From Rosettibacter sp037481715 (lineage in GTDB: Bacteria > Bacteroidota > Ignavibacteria > Ignavibacteriales > Melioribacteraceae): a DNA stretch of 64,000 nucleotides. Below the pieces are notes generated by a model. It was not told where the DNA came from. It worked only from the letters and a program-made list of their open reading frames with translations, and ran no database searches. Of this stretch, positions 26,631-36,585 are shown one piece after another. Within the stretch, counting starts at the first letter, position 1; every line of letters starts with the position of its first letter. The stretch covers positions 186,001-250,000 of the forward strand of contig JBBFLD010000003.1 in the NCBI GenBank assembly GCA_037481715.1. The letters run 5' to 3'. Position numbers and translations under genes: made by a program.

Positions 26631-27661
26631 TACAAATTTTTGATTAAATATTTTTCTATCAATTCAAAAATTATATAAGTTGATTTAGCAACATTCCATT
26701 TTGATGTATTGACAATTACTAACTCTAAAGCAGGTATCACAATTAAAAATTGACCGCCCCATCCTGCAGCAAGATAAGAATTATACCTCCCAAATTTTCT
26801 TGTATGCCATTGATATCCATATCCGCCAATTTGTGGAAATCCATCAAAATATTTTTTTGTTGATTTGTCAATCCATTGTTTGCTTATAATCTGTTTATTT
26901 TTCCATTTGCCTTCATTAATCATCATCAATCCAATTTTAGCAAGGTCTTTTGGTTTTAGCCACAATTCAGAGTTGCCTCTTTCGTTTCCATCTGGAGCTT
27001 TTTCCCATTTTATTTCTATTATGTCAAGCGGTTCAAATAAATTTCTTTTTGCAAATACGATTGTATTCTCACCAGTAATTTTTTTTATTATCCCAGATAA
27101 TAAATGAGAAAGTCCGCTGTTATAATTCCAAATTTCACCAGGATCGTTTTTTAACGGAACCTTCTCAATTAAATATTTATTTGGTTCTTTTGAATTATCC
27201 CAGCCTTTGCGCCACTTTCCTCCAAAGTTATTCCAATCAAATCCTGCACTCATAGTAAGCAAGTGACGAATCGTAATTTCTTTTTTCTTATCATCAGAAA
27301 CTTTATTAAAAAGTTCGGGCATTATTTCAATTAATTTTTGATTTTCATTTTTAATCATTCCTTTATCAATTGCAATCCCGGCTAAAAGTGACGTTATACT
27401 TTTAGTTATGGATTTAAGATTAGCAAGTTTCGATTCATTAAAACCATTATAATATTTTTCGAAAAGCAGTTCACTGCCTTGGTAAATCAGAAGACTGTGT
27501 GTAACTGGATTTTTTTTATTATAATCAATCAATAATGAATCAACTTTCAAAATATTTTGCATAATATTTCCATCAATTTGCTTTCGAGAATTTTTTGATT
27601 CGTCTGGTTTACCAATCAACAACAAAATCACAATAAAATAATTAAAAAAGAAATTGAACAT
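26630..27661 (-). CDS. Serine hydrolase, class C beta-lactamase fold
   Basis: 343 residues with an N-terminal hydrophobic signal or anchor (FNYFIVILLLIG). The catalytic SxxK is in the KSITKSITSLL stretch, the Tyr motif in WNYNSG (YxN/S), and the third motif appears as WHTRKFG in place of KTG. Family members are periplasmic esterases, D,D-peptidases or beta-lactamases; the substrate cannot be told. The ATG at 27661 is one base after the stop of the heme-binding gene; longer in-frame extensions to 27760 overlap that gene and are rejected. Being in a unit with a two-component system suggests regulated envelope work. Confidence 0.85.
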   Translation of the reverse strand: MFNFFFNYFIVILLLIGKPDESKNSRKQIDGNIMQNILKVDSLLIDYNKKNPVTHSLLIYQGSELLFEKYYNGFNESKLANLKSITKSITSLLAGIAIDKGMIKNENQKLIEIMPELFNKVSDDKKKEITIRHLLTMSAGFDWNNFGGKWRKGWDNSKEPNKYLIEKVPLKNDPGEIWNYNSGLSHLLSGIIKKITGENTIVFAKRNLFEPLDIIEIKWEKAPDGNERGNSELWLKPKDLAKIGLMMINEGKWKNKQIISKQWIDKSTKKYFDGFPQIGGYGYQWHTRKFGRYNSYLAAGWGGQFLIVIPALELVIVNTSKWNVAKSTYIIFELIEKYLIKNL

Positions 27662-27662
27662 T

Positions 27663-28091
27663 TTATTTACCAAATGCCCAGTTTTTAATTTTTTCCTTTT
27701 TGGCAGAATCCAATTTTGAATCTGGATGAGAAAAAGTATAAATTGGCAGAGGCATATCATCTTTTTCGACTTCTTCCCAAATTTCTTCTTTTAATTTATT
27801 TTTCTTTGCCTCATCATATTTCTCCCATTCAGAGAAATTAAGCTTTTCTCTTCCTTCATTAACATCATCAACTATCAAAAAAGAAATTGGAGCAACATAG
27901 CTGTACCAGGGCCATTTTGTTTCATTTGAATGACAATCATAGCAGGAGGTTTTGAAAATATTTTTTAAATCATCTCCAACAGCAATTTCAGCAGTAACAG
28001 GTGGATTGGTTCTATCTGCTTTTACAAATTGAAGTGCAATTAATAATCCAGCAAGAAAGCCGAGTACAACTTTGATTATTTTTTTTATCAT
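27663..28091 (-). CDS. Heme-binding domain protein, single CxxCH, membrane anchored
   Basis: 142 residues with an N-terminal membrane anchor (VVLGFLAGLLIALQFV) and one c-type heme motif CYDCH in SCYDCHSNETKWPWYSYVAP, followed by MPLPIY. This is the pattern of the haem-binding domain family (PF14376-like), common in Bacteroidota and relatives. It probably sits on the periplasmic face. It is the first gene of a five-gene minus-strand unit with a serine hydrolase and two-component genes, so it could sense redox state or ligands for that system (inference). Confidence 0.82.
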   Translation of the reverse strand: MIKKIIKVVLGFLAGLLIALQFVKADRTNPPVTAEIAVGDDLKNIFKTSCYDCHSNETKWPWYSYVAPISFLIVDDVNEGREKLNFSEWEKYDEAKKNKLKEEIWEEVEKDDMPLPIYTFSHPDSKLDSAKKEKIKNWAFGK

Positions 28092-28187
28092 AATTCCATC
28101 ATTATTTTTTCGTGGTTTTTTGCTGTTAGTATAACATAAATAAATTTACTTACAAACATTTTTAATTTAGAACAAAGTTCAAGTTTT

Positions 28188-31100
28188 TTAATTAACCGAA
28201 TTCAACACATCAGCGTTAATAATATTTGTCATTTGTTTGCAAAGTTCAATTAAAAATTCGAGAATCTTTTCCGGCTCATCGGAGCTGTTAATAATTTCAA
28301 GTTTGAGTGTTTCATTTTGCTGAACAAATTTTATTGACTTCGAATAATTCTCATAAATAAAATTCAACAAAGGAACAAATTTGTTTTGATAAAATTCTTC
28401 ACGATTTCCTTTCGGCAAAATAATAATTGATTTTTTTCTTTGTATTATAATTCTTTCAAGAAGAGCAAATGAAGCATAAAACCGAAGTGTTGCAACAAGA
28501 ATTAATCTTTCAACAAGCTGAGGAAGTTTTCCAAATCTGTCCATCATTTCTTCTTTTAATTCTTCAGCTTCCTCAATTTTCAGCATCGAAAATAATGATG
28601 TATAAAATGCAAGTCTGTCTGATTGGTCAGGCATATAATCTTGAGGTATTCCAATTTCAAAAAATGTATCGATAGTTGGTTCAGACCTTTCAATTTGTTT
28701 AGGCAAATCTTTGAAAACTTCTTTGAATTCACTTTGACGAAGTTCTTCAACTGCTTCGTCAACTAATTTCAAATACATATCAAAACCAACTGAATCAATA
28801 AAACCGCTTTGTTCTGTTCCGAGCAAATTACCTGCGCCGCGAATTTCAAGGTCTCTCATAGAAATATTAAATCCTTCTCCTAAATCTGTATATTCTTCAA
28901 TTGCTTGAAGTCTTTTAACAGCTTTTTTTGTTACAGAATCAATTGAAGGGACAAGAAGATATGCATATGCCTGTTTATCACTTCTTCCAACTCTCCCTCT
29001 AAGTTGATGAAGTTCTGCAAGTCCAAATCTATCTGCACGATTGATAATAATTGTATTTACACTTGGAATATCGATTCCTGATTCAATTATTTTTGTAGAG
29101 ATAAGAACATCATATCGTTTGTTTAAGAAATCATGAATTACTTTTTCGAGTTGTGATGCTTTCATCTGTCCATGAGCAATTCCAATTTTTACTTCAGGAA
29201 TATGTTTTTGAATATAAGCTGCAATTTTATCTATTGATTGAATTCTGTCGTGAACAAAATAAACTTGACCGCCTCTGTTCACTTCATGCAATATCCAATC
29301 ACGAATCTTAAAAATATCAAATGTATCTACTTTGGTATAAATTGGTTGACGATTAGGAGGCGGGGTTGCAATGATTGATAAATCACGAGCACCTAACAAA
29401 GAAAGATTCAATGTTCTTGGAATTGGAGTAGCAGTTAAAGTTAGTGTATCAACATTTGCTTTGAAGGAACGAAGTTTTTCTTTTGCCATTACACCAAATC
29501 GATGCTCTTCATCAATTATTAAAAGTCCTAAATCTTTGAACTGAACATCATTTGATAATAATCGATGAGTACCAATGATAATATCAATTTCTCCTTTAGC
29601 AAGTTTTTCAATAATTTCTTTTTGTTCTTTTTGAGTTCGAAATCTTGAGAGCATTTCAATTCGAACAGGAAATTGAGCAAGTCGGTCTTTGAAAGTATTA
29701 AAATGCTGTTCTGCAAGAATTGTAGTTGGGACAAGAAGAGCAACTTGCTTGCTGTCGTTAACAGCTTTGAAAGCAGCACGAACTGCTATTTCAGTTTTGC
29801 CAAATCCAACATCGCCGCATACAAGCCTGTCCATTGGATTTTCACTTTCCATATCATTTTTTACTTCTTCGGTAACACGCATCTGGTCTGGTGTATCTTC
29901 ATAAATGAAAGAAGCCTCAAGTTCCTTTTGCCAAATTGTATCGGGACTAAAAGCAAATCCTTTTGTTAATTTTCTTTTTGCATATAAAGTAATTAACTCC
30001 CGAGCTGCATCTTTAATTTTTGATTTGACTTTCTTCTTAGTTCTTGTCCATTCACCGCTTCCAAGTTTAGTAAGTTTTGGCTGAACATTATCTTTTGATG
30101 AAAATTTTTTTACAAGAGAAAGATAATTGAGATTTACATAGACAACATCTCCATCTGCATAAAATATTTTGATTGATTCCTGTTCTACTTCACCAATTTT
30201 TATTGTTTCAAGTCCAGCATATTGTCCAATTCCATAAATTTCATGAACAACAAAATCCCCTTTTTTAATTGATGCAAAATCTTTAGCTCTGGATTTTTTA
30301 GCCTTTAATCTGGTTGAAATTTTTGTTCGATAAGGTTTATTAAAAATTTGATAATCTGTTAGAACTGCAATTTTATCGTTTCTTGAAATGAAGCCTGCTT
30401 TTATTGGAAATGAAATGATTCTGATTTTTCCTTCTTCAATAAATTCAGCAAGTTCTGTTTTAAAATCTGAAAGTAGTTCAGTTAATCTTTTACTTTGAAG
30501 TTCATTTTCTGCAGTGATAATTATTTTATTTCCTTTCTCTAAATAACTTTTAAGTATTGTAAAAAGAAGTTCAAAGTTGGAATTGATAGCCGGTGGCTCA
30601 GACAATTCCAGATTTATCTTGTTATCATAAACATTTAGTGTATCTTCGATTATCCATCGTGCATTTTCATCGAATAATTTTTCTAAATTTTCTTTTTGTT
30701 CATTTTCATTTTTTAAAGAATCAAAAATGTATTTTGATTCATTAATTAACTTGCTATCAAACAGTTCTTCCTTTAATTCTTCATCAAGTTCCTCATCTTC
30801 AATATTCTGAATCGGTTTGTTAAATGATGAATCATTTACTAATTCCTTCAATTTATAATCTGCAGCAAATACAACTGGATTATTCAGATATGAAAAAATA
30901 TTTTCTGTAAAAATCAATGAATCATTTAATAAAGGAGCCAGTGTTACAAAATCAACTTTTTCTGTTGAACGCTGGCTTTCTGGATCAAAGTGACGAATGG
31001 ATTCAATAAAATCGCCATCAAATTCTAATCGGCAGGGATATTTTTCACTGTATGACCAGAAATCAATAATTGAACCTCGAATTGCAAAATCTCCTTGTTC

Positions 31101-31583
31101 ATCTACAAATCTATCCTGATTGTAATTCAAAAGATTGAGATATTCTATCAATTCATTATAAGATATATTGCTGCCTGTAGTTATTTGCGTAATACTATCT
31201 TTAAAAGATTTATTCGAAGGAAATTTTTGAGTGAGCAATTCATAAGTAGAAATTAAAATAAAATTTTCTCGTTTTGTTAAATCAGTTAATTTCTCCTGAA
31301 GAGATTCAATATCAAATTCATCAATAACAATAATTTTATCACCTGCGCCAAGAAGGTCAAGTTCAACTCGTGATTCGTTTAATGATTGTAAATCTTCACA
31401 CAAAAGTAAAATTTGTTTTTCTTTTTGAAATAGATGTGTAACAAAAAGATTTCGTGAAGAACCTGCAAAATTTGAGATAATAAGTTTTTCCTTAGGATTT
31501 AACTCTGCTATGCTTTTGTTCAATGATTCAAAAAATGAAAATGAGCTTTTGAATGTTTCATAAATTGATTTCATAAAATCCAT
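28188..31583 (-). CDS. mfd: Transcription-repair coupling factor
   Basis: Superfamily 2 DNA translocase that removes RNA polymerase stalled at lesions and recruits UvrA. 1131 residues: UvrB-like N-terminal module, CarD-like RNA-polymerase-interaction domain (KKGDFVVHEIYGIGQYAGLE), Walker A GDVGFGKTE, Walker B DEEH (IIDEEHRFGV), helicase motif III TATPIPRTL, motif VI QLRGRVGRS, the RecG-like TRG element after it, and the C-terminal D7 domain. The start ATG has no strong SD; a second ATG three codons later (31574) is possible. Confidence 0.96.
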   Translation of the reverse strand: MDFMKSIYETFKSSFSFFESLNKSIAELNPKEKLIISNFAGSSRNLFVTHLFQKEKQILLLCEDLQSLNESRVELDLLGAGDKIIVIDEFDIESLQEKLTDLTKRENFILISTYELLTQKFPSNKSFKDSITQITTGSNISYNELIEYLNLLNYNQDRFVDEQGDFAIRGSIIDFWSYSEKYPCRLEFDGDFIESIRHFDPESQRSTEKVDFVTLAPLLNDSLIFTENIFSYLNNPVVFAADYKLKELVNDSSFNKPIQNIEDEELDEELKEELFDSKLINESKYIFDSLKNENEQKENLEKLFDENARWIIEDTLNVYDNKINLELSEPPAINSNFELLFTILKSYLEKGNKIIITAENELQSKRLTELLSDFKTELAEFIEEGKIRIISFPIKAGFISRNDKIAVLTDYQIFNKPYRTKISTRLKAKKSRAKDFASIKKGDFVVHEIYGIGQYAGLETIKIGEVEQESIKIFYADGDVVYVNLNYLSLVKKFSSKDNVQPKLTKLGSGEWTRTKKKVKSKIKDAARELITLYAKRKLTKGFAFSPDTIWQKELEASFIYEDTPDQMRVTEEVKNDMESENPMDRLVCGDVGFGKTEIAVRAAFKAVNDSKQVALLVPTTILAEQHFNTFKDRLAQFPVRIEMLSRFRTQKEQKEIIEKLAKGEIDIIIGTHRLLSNDVQFKDLGLLIIDEEHRFGVMAKEKLRSFKANVDTLTLTATPIPRTLNLSLLGARDLSIIATPPPNRQPIYTKVDTFDIFKIRDWILHEVNRGGQVYFVHDRIQSIDKIAAYIQKHIPEVKIGIAHGQMKASQLEKVIHDFLNKRYDVLISTKIIESGIDIPSVNTIIINRADRFGLAELHQLRGRVGRSDKQAYAYLLVPSIDSVTKKAVKRLQAIEEYTDLGEGFNISMRDLEIRGAGNLLGTEQSGFIDSVGFDMYLKLVDEAVEELRQSEFKEVFKDLPKQIERSEPTIDTFFEIGIPQDYMPDQSDRLAFYTSLFSMLKIEEAEELKEEMMDRFGKLPQLVERLILVATLRFYASFALLERIIIQRKKSIIILPKGNREEFYQNKFVPLLNFIYENYSKSIKFVQQNETLKLEIINSSDEPEKILEFLIELCKQMTNIINADVLNSVN

Positions 31584-31645
31584 TAAAAATTTTTAAAATA
31601 TATAATAATTCAACTCCTCAAATAACGAGGGTGAATTAAAACAAC

Positions 31646-31678
31646 GAACACCAGCAAGTTTTCATTGAGCTGGTGTTC
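31646..31678 (-). terminator. Terminator-like hairpin after the lipoprotein gene
   Basis: GAACACCAGC (31646-31655) and GCTGGTGTTC (31669-31678) form a perfect 10-bp stem with a 13-base loop. Read on the minus strand, the stem is followed by GTTGTTTTAATTC. It sits 44 bases past the stop of the 31722-32153 gene and upstream of mfd, so it most likely ends the lipoprotein transcript. Confidence 0.7.
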
Positions 31679-31721
31679 AAATAAATTTACATCGTAAAAT
31701 TAAGCAGAAAAAAATTAAGAA

Positions 31722-32153
31722 TTATTGTTTTGTAAATTCCATAATTACACGGGTATTTACACCTGGCATACCAAATTCGCTCAAATCCATTTGTAATGTA
31801 ATCCTAAGTTTATTCCCCGAAATTTCATAATCAAATGTTTGAGTCTCTCCAGAATTACTTTTCATTGTAATTTTTCCATTAGAAACACTCCATGTTCCGG
31901 TATCGGTCTCAGAACCCTCTGAGTCTGTAAAAGTGGCTTCGAATGTGTGGTCGCTTTTCATCTTAAATGTTACACTAATGCCTGCTTGTTGCGGATTAAT
32001 TTCCATATTTCCATAATCAGGCAAAATAAGTTTGGTTAACACCCATGTACCAACGATATCATTTTCGGGACTTACGGGATTATCCTCTTTATTGCATGAT
32101 GCAGTAAAAATCAGCAATGTTATTAAAAATAATGTAAAAAGTTTTTCTCTCAT
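31722..32153 (-). CDS. Lipocalin-like domain lipoprotein
   Basis: 143 residues with a lipoprotein signal (LFLITLLIFTASC, lipidation Cys20). The mature part reads like a lipocalin-like domain of the Bacteroidota type: GTWVLTKL at the first strand, alternating strands, TGTWSVSNGKITMKSN in the middle. Probably an outer-membrane or periplasmic lipoprotein; the ligand is unknown. Transcribed toward mfd, with a hairpin terminator between them. Confidence 0.75.
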   Translation of the reverse strand: MREKLFTLFLITLLIFTASCNKEDNPVSPENDIVGTWVLTKLILPDYGNMEINPQQAGISVTFKMKSDHTFEATFTDSEGSETDTGTWSVSNGKITMKSNSGETQTFDYEISGNKLRITLQMDLSEFGMPGVNTRVIMEFTKQ

Positions 32154-32178
32154 TGTTCACCTCGGTTATTAGTTTACG

Positions 32179-32652
32179 TTATAGTTTTGAAAGATGAGAA
32201 AATTTCATCTTCTTAGGTTTTACAAGTCTTTCAAAATCTTCATAAGACAATTGAATAAGTTCAACATGAGTGCCTGCATTAAATGCAATTTCTTTGTCTT
32301 CGGACAAAGCTTCGTCAACATAAACTTCCATGTTATAGAGATTCCCGAAAGGAGGCATAGCACCTACTTCACATTCAGGAAACTTATCCAGAAATTCCTG
32401 TTCGTTTGCAAGCCGGACATTTTCATTTCCCAATGCATTTTTAAGCAAATCAAAATCAACTTTATGAGTAGCAGGAAGAACAAGCATTGCCATTTTTCCG
32501 TTGATTTTAATCAAGACTGTCTTTGCCAAATTCTTCCCTTTAATGTGAGCAGAGGCAGCAATTTCTTGAGAAGTATAGGCAAGTGAATGTCTGATTGTTA
32601 CATACTTCACATTATTCTGGTCCAGAAATTCTTTTAATTTTTTTGAAGGCAT
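32179..32652 (-). CDS. YbaK/ProX-type aminoacyl-tRNA deacylase
   Basis: Hydrolyses mischarged tRNA in trans (for example Cys- or Ala-tRNA-Pro). 157 residues with the family stretches GKNLAKTVLIKINGK, LPATHKVDFD, GAMPPFGNLYNMEVYVD and FNAGTHVELI. The ATG at 32652 has GGAGGGG four bases upstream; in-frame sequence extending to 32784 has no such signal and gives an atypical hydrophobic N-terminus. The exact editing specificity cannot be read. Confidence 0.88.
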   Translation of the reverse strand: MPSKKLKEFLDQNNVKYVTIRHSLAYTSQEIAASAHIKGKNLAKTVLIKINGKMAMLVLPATHKVDFDLLKNALGNENVRLANEQEFLDKFPECEVGAMPPFGNLYNMEVYVDEALSEDKEIAFNAGTHVELIQLSYEDFERLVKPKKMKFSHLSKL

Positions 32653-32893
32653 TTTCCCCTCCAAGCTGTTTTTAATAACCATGTCGGCAACGGAAAACAA
32701 TTTCTCACTAAAATCAAAATAACATTTCGGCAAATCCCAGAAAAATATCAGCAGTGAAATGAGGCATTTGAAAATTAGCAACAATAAATAATGAATTCAA
32801 TTATTATTTCAGAATTAACAAAATTTTATTTCCCAATTTTTTATTCTTTTTAATTTTTCCATATCTTAGAACTCAAATATTTCTACTTAATCA

Positions 32894-33805
32894 ATGAACT
32901 ACTTCTTAGGAATTGACGGCGGCGGAACAAAAACTAAATGTGTTTGCATTGACGATAATCTTAAAATAATTTATGACCTTGAGGGAAATCCTTCAAATCC
33001 TTTAACTGTTGGTTACGAAAACTCTGCTTCTGTTTTGATTAATTTGATTGAACAGATAACTAAACGATGGAATATTTTACATTGCACACTTGGAATTTCA
33101 GGCTGCGGGAGAAAAGAAAATTCAGAAAATTTAAGAAAAGCATTAATTAAAAAATCGAAAGAGAAAAAAATTATACTGCCAGAATTCAACATAACTAGTG
33201 ATATTGAAATTGCACACGAAGGAGCTTTTCATGGTAATGATGGAACAATTTTAATTATTGGAACAGGTTCTATTTTATTTTCTAAGAAAAATGGAAAAAC
33301 ATTTATTGCAGGCGGTTACGGCAGATTAATAGGCGATGAAGGAAGTGGCTATTCAATTGGCAGAAAAGGATTACAAGCAGCTTCAAAAAATTTTGATGGC
33401 AGATTTGATAAAACAATATTGACAGATATTCTTAAGAAAAATTTCTTGATTAACAGCCGTGATGAACTCATCAAAAGTATTTACAACAATAATTTAGAGA
33501 TACAAAACTTTGCTCCTTATGTTATTAATGCTGCAGCAAAAAAAGATAAAATTGCAATCTCAATACTTGAGGAAGAATCAGAAGAAATTCTTCTTCTTAT
33601 TAAATCTGCAACAAAATTTTGGAGTGAAAACTTTAGGCTCTGCTTAATTGGAAATTTAATAACAGGCAATAATTTTTATTCAAAAATGGTTAAAGAAAAA
33701 ATCAAAAAGAATTTCAAAGAAATAAAAATTATCAAACCAAAATATACTCCAGAATTTGGTGCGGCATTATTAGCCAAAAAAGTTTATTTATCAAAAACTG
33801 AATGA
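32894..33805 (+). CDS. BadF/BadG-type sugar kinase (N-acetylglucosamine/MurNAc kinase-like)
   Basis: 303 residues of the ASKHA ATPase fold: phosphate-1 motif LGIDGGGTKTK (5-15), phosphate-2 ILIIGTGSILF, GGYGRLIGDEGSGYSIG as the typical sugar-kinase loop, and the adenosine-region GAALLAKK near the end. Relatives phosphorylate GlcNAc or MurNAc. It lies 3 bases before an AmpG-like permease gene, so a role in amino-sugar or muropeptide recycling is a reasonable inference. Confidence 0.85.
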   Translation: MNYFLGIDGGGTKTKCVCIDDNLKIIYDLEGNPSNPLTVGYENSASVLINLIEQITKRWNILHCTLGISGCGRKENSENLRKALIKKSKEKKIILPEFNITSDIEIAHEGAFHGNDGTILIIGTGSILFSKKNGKTFIAGGYGRLIGDEGSGYSIGRKGLQAASKNFDGRFDKTILTDILKKNFLINSRDELIKSIYNNNLEIQNFAPYVINAAAKKDKIAISILEEESEEILLLIKSATKFWSENFRLCLIGNLITGNNFYSKMVKEKIKKNFKEIKIIKPKYTPEFGAALLAKKVYLSKTE

Positions 33806-33808
33806 AAA

Positions 33809-35608
33809 ATGATAATTAAAAAAACTCACGATAAAAAAATTGCAAAATCTAAAAATCCATGGTTTTGGATTCCAACTTTATATTTTGCCGAAGGACTTCC
33901 ATATGTAATTGTAATTACTGTTTCGGTTATAATGTATAAACGACTTGGAATTTCAAATGCTGATATAGCTCTTTATACAAGCTGGCTTTATCTTCCATGG
34001 GTTATTAAACCTTTATGGAGTCCATTTGTTGATATATTCAGAACAAAACGTTTCTGGATACTTTCAATGCAGCTATTGATTGGAGCTGGTTTAGCCGGTG
34101 TTGCGTTAACGATTCCCGCCCCCGATTTTTTTCAATTCACACTTGCATTTTTTTGGTTAATTGCTTTTAGTTCTGCAACTCATGATATATCTGCAGATGG
34201 TTTTTATATGCTTTCTCTTTCTGAAAGCAAGCAATCTTTGTTTGTTGGAATTAGAAGCACATTTTATAGAATTGCAATGATAGCAGGACAGGGATTGCTT
34301 GTCATTCTTGCTGGATACTTGGAATCAACTTTTTCTGTTACACCTGCAGAAGTAAAATTAATTGCATCACCAGAAAAATTTTTCGAAAACACAATTCAAA
34401 TTGATTCATCAAAAGTTTTTCCAATTGAAGGTAAATTAAAAATTGTTGCCAGACCTTCAATACTTGAAATAAGCACACATCCTCAAACAAAAGAGACAGT
34501 GAATTTCTATGTAAACTTTGCACAAAAGTTTAACATTATAAATGGATTCAGCAAAGAAAGATTATCTGTTCCCGACACAACAAATCCACATGAGTTAGTA
34601 GGAAATATTGGATTAATTTCTTTTCATCTTTCAGGAAAGCCGGAGGAAGGAAAAAATTATAACATTAGTCTCGACTTTTCTAATGGTTCCTCCGGTTTTT
34701 CAATATTAACAGGCAAATCAATCACTTTCAACTCGAACAACTGGAATAAATTAGCATATGCAGTTGTTCAAATTGACCCTTTAGTTCAAAAGAAATCAGA
34801 AGCAGTATTAAAAATTCAATCAGAAAAAATTCTTATAGCATGGATAATTCCTTTTGCACTTGTTGCAATACTTTATTTTATATTTTTTATCTATCATAAT
34901 TTTGTTCTTCCACGTCCTGCAGCAGATAAATCAATTCTTCAAGAAAGAAGGTCATCAGTTATAAAAGAATTTTTCAGAGCATTTTTCAGATTTTTTGAAA
35001 AAGAAAAAATTCTGTTGATTATTGGATTTCTCCTGTTATATAGACTTGGCGAAGCACAATTAGTCAAATTAGTTTCACCATTCATGCTCGATTCCTATGA
35101 AGCTGGAGGACTTGGTTTATCAACTTCTGATGTTGGCTTTATCTATGGAACTATTGGGATTATTGCATTAATCTTAGGAGGTATTCTTGGTGGAATTTTA
35201 ATTTCTAAAAAAGGTCTTAAATCGATGTTAATACCAATGCTTGTTGCTTTGAATGTTCCGGATTTATTGTATGTTTTTCTTGCTTATGCACAGCCAACTA
35301 ATTTATATATCATTAATGCTTGTGTTGCTGTTGAACAATTTGGTTATGGTCTTGGTTTTACTGCTTACATGATGTATATGATTTATATTTCCGAAGGTGA
35401 ATACAAAACATCTCATTATGCAATTGCAACAGGATTTATGGCATTGGGAATGATGCTGCCAGGAATGTTCAGCGGAATGATTCAAGAAGCAATTGGTTAC
35501 AAATATTTCTTCATCTGGGTTTGTGTGGCAACAATACCATCATTCATTTTAGCAAAATATATTCCTATCGATTCATCTTTTGGAAAAAGAAATAATCAAT
35601 CTACTTAG
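33809..35608 (+). CDS. AmpG-like MFS permease with a large periplasmic insert
   Basis: 599 residues with about twelve membrane helices in two sets. The first set (LYFAEGLPYVIV, SWLYLPWVIKPLWSPFVD, SSATHDISADGFY) has the hallmarks of the AmpG/PAT branch, which imports muropeptides or amino-sugar derivatives. Between about residues 170 and 340 there is a non-membrane, beta-rich domain placed between predicted helices 5 and 6, which puts it in the periplasm. Typical AmpG proteins lack it. Coupled to the amino-sugar kinase gene upstream. Confidence 0.82.
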   Translation: MIIKKTHDKKIAKSKNPWFWIPTLYFAEGLPYVIVITVSVIMYKRLGISNADIALYTSWLYLPWVIKPLWSPFVDIFRTKRFWILSMQLLIGAGLAGVALTIPAPDFFQFTLAFFWLIAFSSATHDISADGFYMLSLSESKQSLFVGIRSTFYRIAMIAGQGLLVILAGYLESTFSVTPAEVKLIASPEKFFENTIQIDSSKVFPIEGKLKIVARPSILEISTHPQTKETVNFYVNFAQKFNIINGFSKERLSVPDTTNPHELVGNIGLISFHLSGKPEEGKNYNISLDFSNGSSGFSILTGKSITFNSNNWNKLAYAVVQIDPLVQKKSEAVLKIQSEKILIAWIIPFALVAILYFIFFIYHNFVLPRPAADKSILQERRSSVIKEFFRAFFRFFEKEKILLIIGFLLLYRLGEAQLVKLVSPFMLDSYEAGGLGLSTSDVGFIYGTIGIIALILGGILGGILISKKGLKSMLIPMLVALNVPDLLYVFLAYAQPTNLYIINACVAVEQFGYGLGFTAYMMYMIYISEGEYKTSHYAIATGFMALGMMLPGMFSGMIQEAIGYKYFFIWVCVATIPSFILAKYIPIDSSFGKRNNQST

Positions 35609-35661
35609 AACATATTACGAATAAATTCGTCTCATGTTCTGAAATTTTTGGAGAGTATTAA

Positions 35662-36585
35662 TTGCAAAGTGAAAAGGTAATCGAAGTTAAAGGCTTAACA
35701 AAAAAATTTGGCAATTTAAATGCTGTTGATAATCTTGATTTTATTGTTTACAGAAGAGATATATTTGGATTTCTCGGACCAAACGGTGCAGGTAAAAGTA
35801 CAACAATTAGAATGCTTCTTTCACTAATTAAGCCAACAGCCGGCTCAATTAAAATTTTTGGTCTACCTCTTAAATCACATAGAAAAGAAATATTAAAAAA
35901 AGTTGGTGCTATTGTAGAAAAACCCGACTTTTATCTTTATCTCTCAGCATATCAAAATCTTGAAATACTTGGAAGATTAAGTGGAATTGATGTAACAAAA
36001 AACAAAATTATGGAAATGCTTGAATTAGTTGGACTTTCTGAAAGATATAAAAGCAAAGTAAAAACATTTTCTCATGGAATGAAACAAAGACTTGGTCTTG
36101 CACAGGCACTTTTGCATGACCCTGAATTAATAATTCTTGATGAACCAACTACAGGTTTAGACCCTCAAGGCATGAAAGAAATTCGTGATTTAATTATTCA
36201 TCTCAGCAAAGATAAAGGAAAAACAATTTTTCTTTCTTCGCATATCTTAAGAGAAGTTGAATTAATTGCAACAAGAATGATTATCATCAACAAAGGTAAA
36301 GCACAAGTTGAAGGAAATGTTCAGGACTTATTGAATTCAGGAAATGTTACGGTAACTTTTGAAGTTAATGATATTGAAAATGCAATTAGAATTATTGATT
36401 CATCGCAATGGAAAAATTATTTCAAATCATCAGAAAAAAATTTAATCTATTTTGAAATGCCGCAAAATGAAATTTCTTTTCTTAATAAATATCTAATTGA
36501 AAATAATATAGAAGTAAGTGCAGTTGTACCAGTTCGTTCACTTGAAGATTATTTCCTAAAAATTACAGAAGGAAATGAAAAGTGA
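35662..36585 (+). CDS. ABC transporter ATP-binding protein
   Basis: 307 residues, one nucleotide-binding domain of the CcmA/NatA drug-export-like type: Walker A GPNGAGKST (38-46), Q-loop, signature FSHGMKQRLGLAQAL, Walker B LIILDEPTTGLD and the switch His in SSHIL. The C-terminal 90 residues resemble the regulatory tail of such exporters. It starts with TTG (35662) six bases after GGAGAG; no ATG fits better. Overlaps its permease gene by 4 bases (GTGA). Confidence 0.92.
   Translation: MQSEKVIEVKGLTKKFGNLNAVDNLDFIVYRRDIFGFLGPNGAGKSTTIRMLLSLIKPTAGSIKIFGLPLKSHRKEILKKVGAIVEKPDFYLYLSAYQNLEILGRLSGIDVTKNKIMEMLELVGLSERYKSKVKTFSHGMKQRLGLAQALLHDPELIILDEPTTGLDPQGMKEIRDLIIHLSKDKGKTIFLSSHILREVELIATRMIIINKGKAQVEGNVQDLLNSGNVTVTFEVNDIENAIRIIDSSQWKNYFKSSEKNLIYFEMPQNEISFLNKYLIENNIEVSAVVPVRSLEDYFLKITEGNEK

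Noticed and set aside
27662..27760. Longer start of the serine hydrolase gene
   Set aside because: It would overlap the heme-binding protein gene and adds non-homologous, charged sequence; ATG 27661 is one base past that gene's stop.
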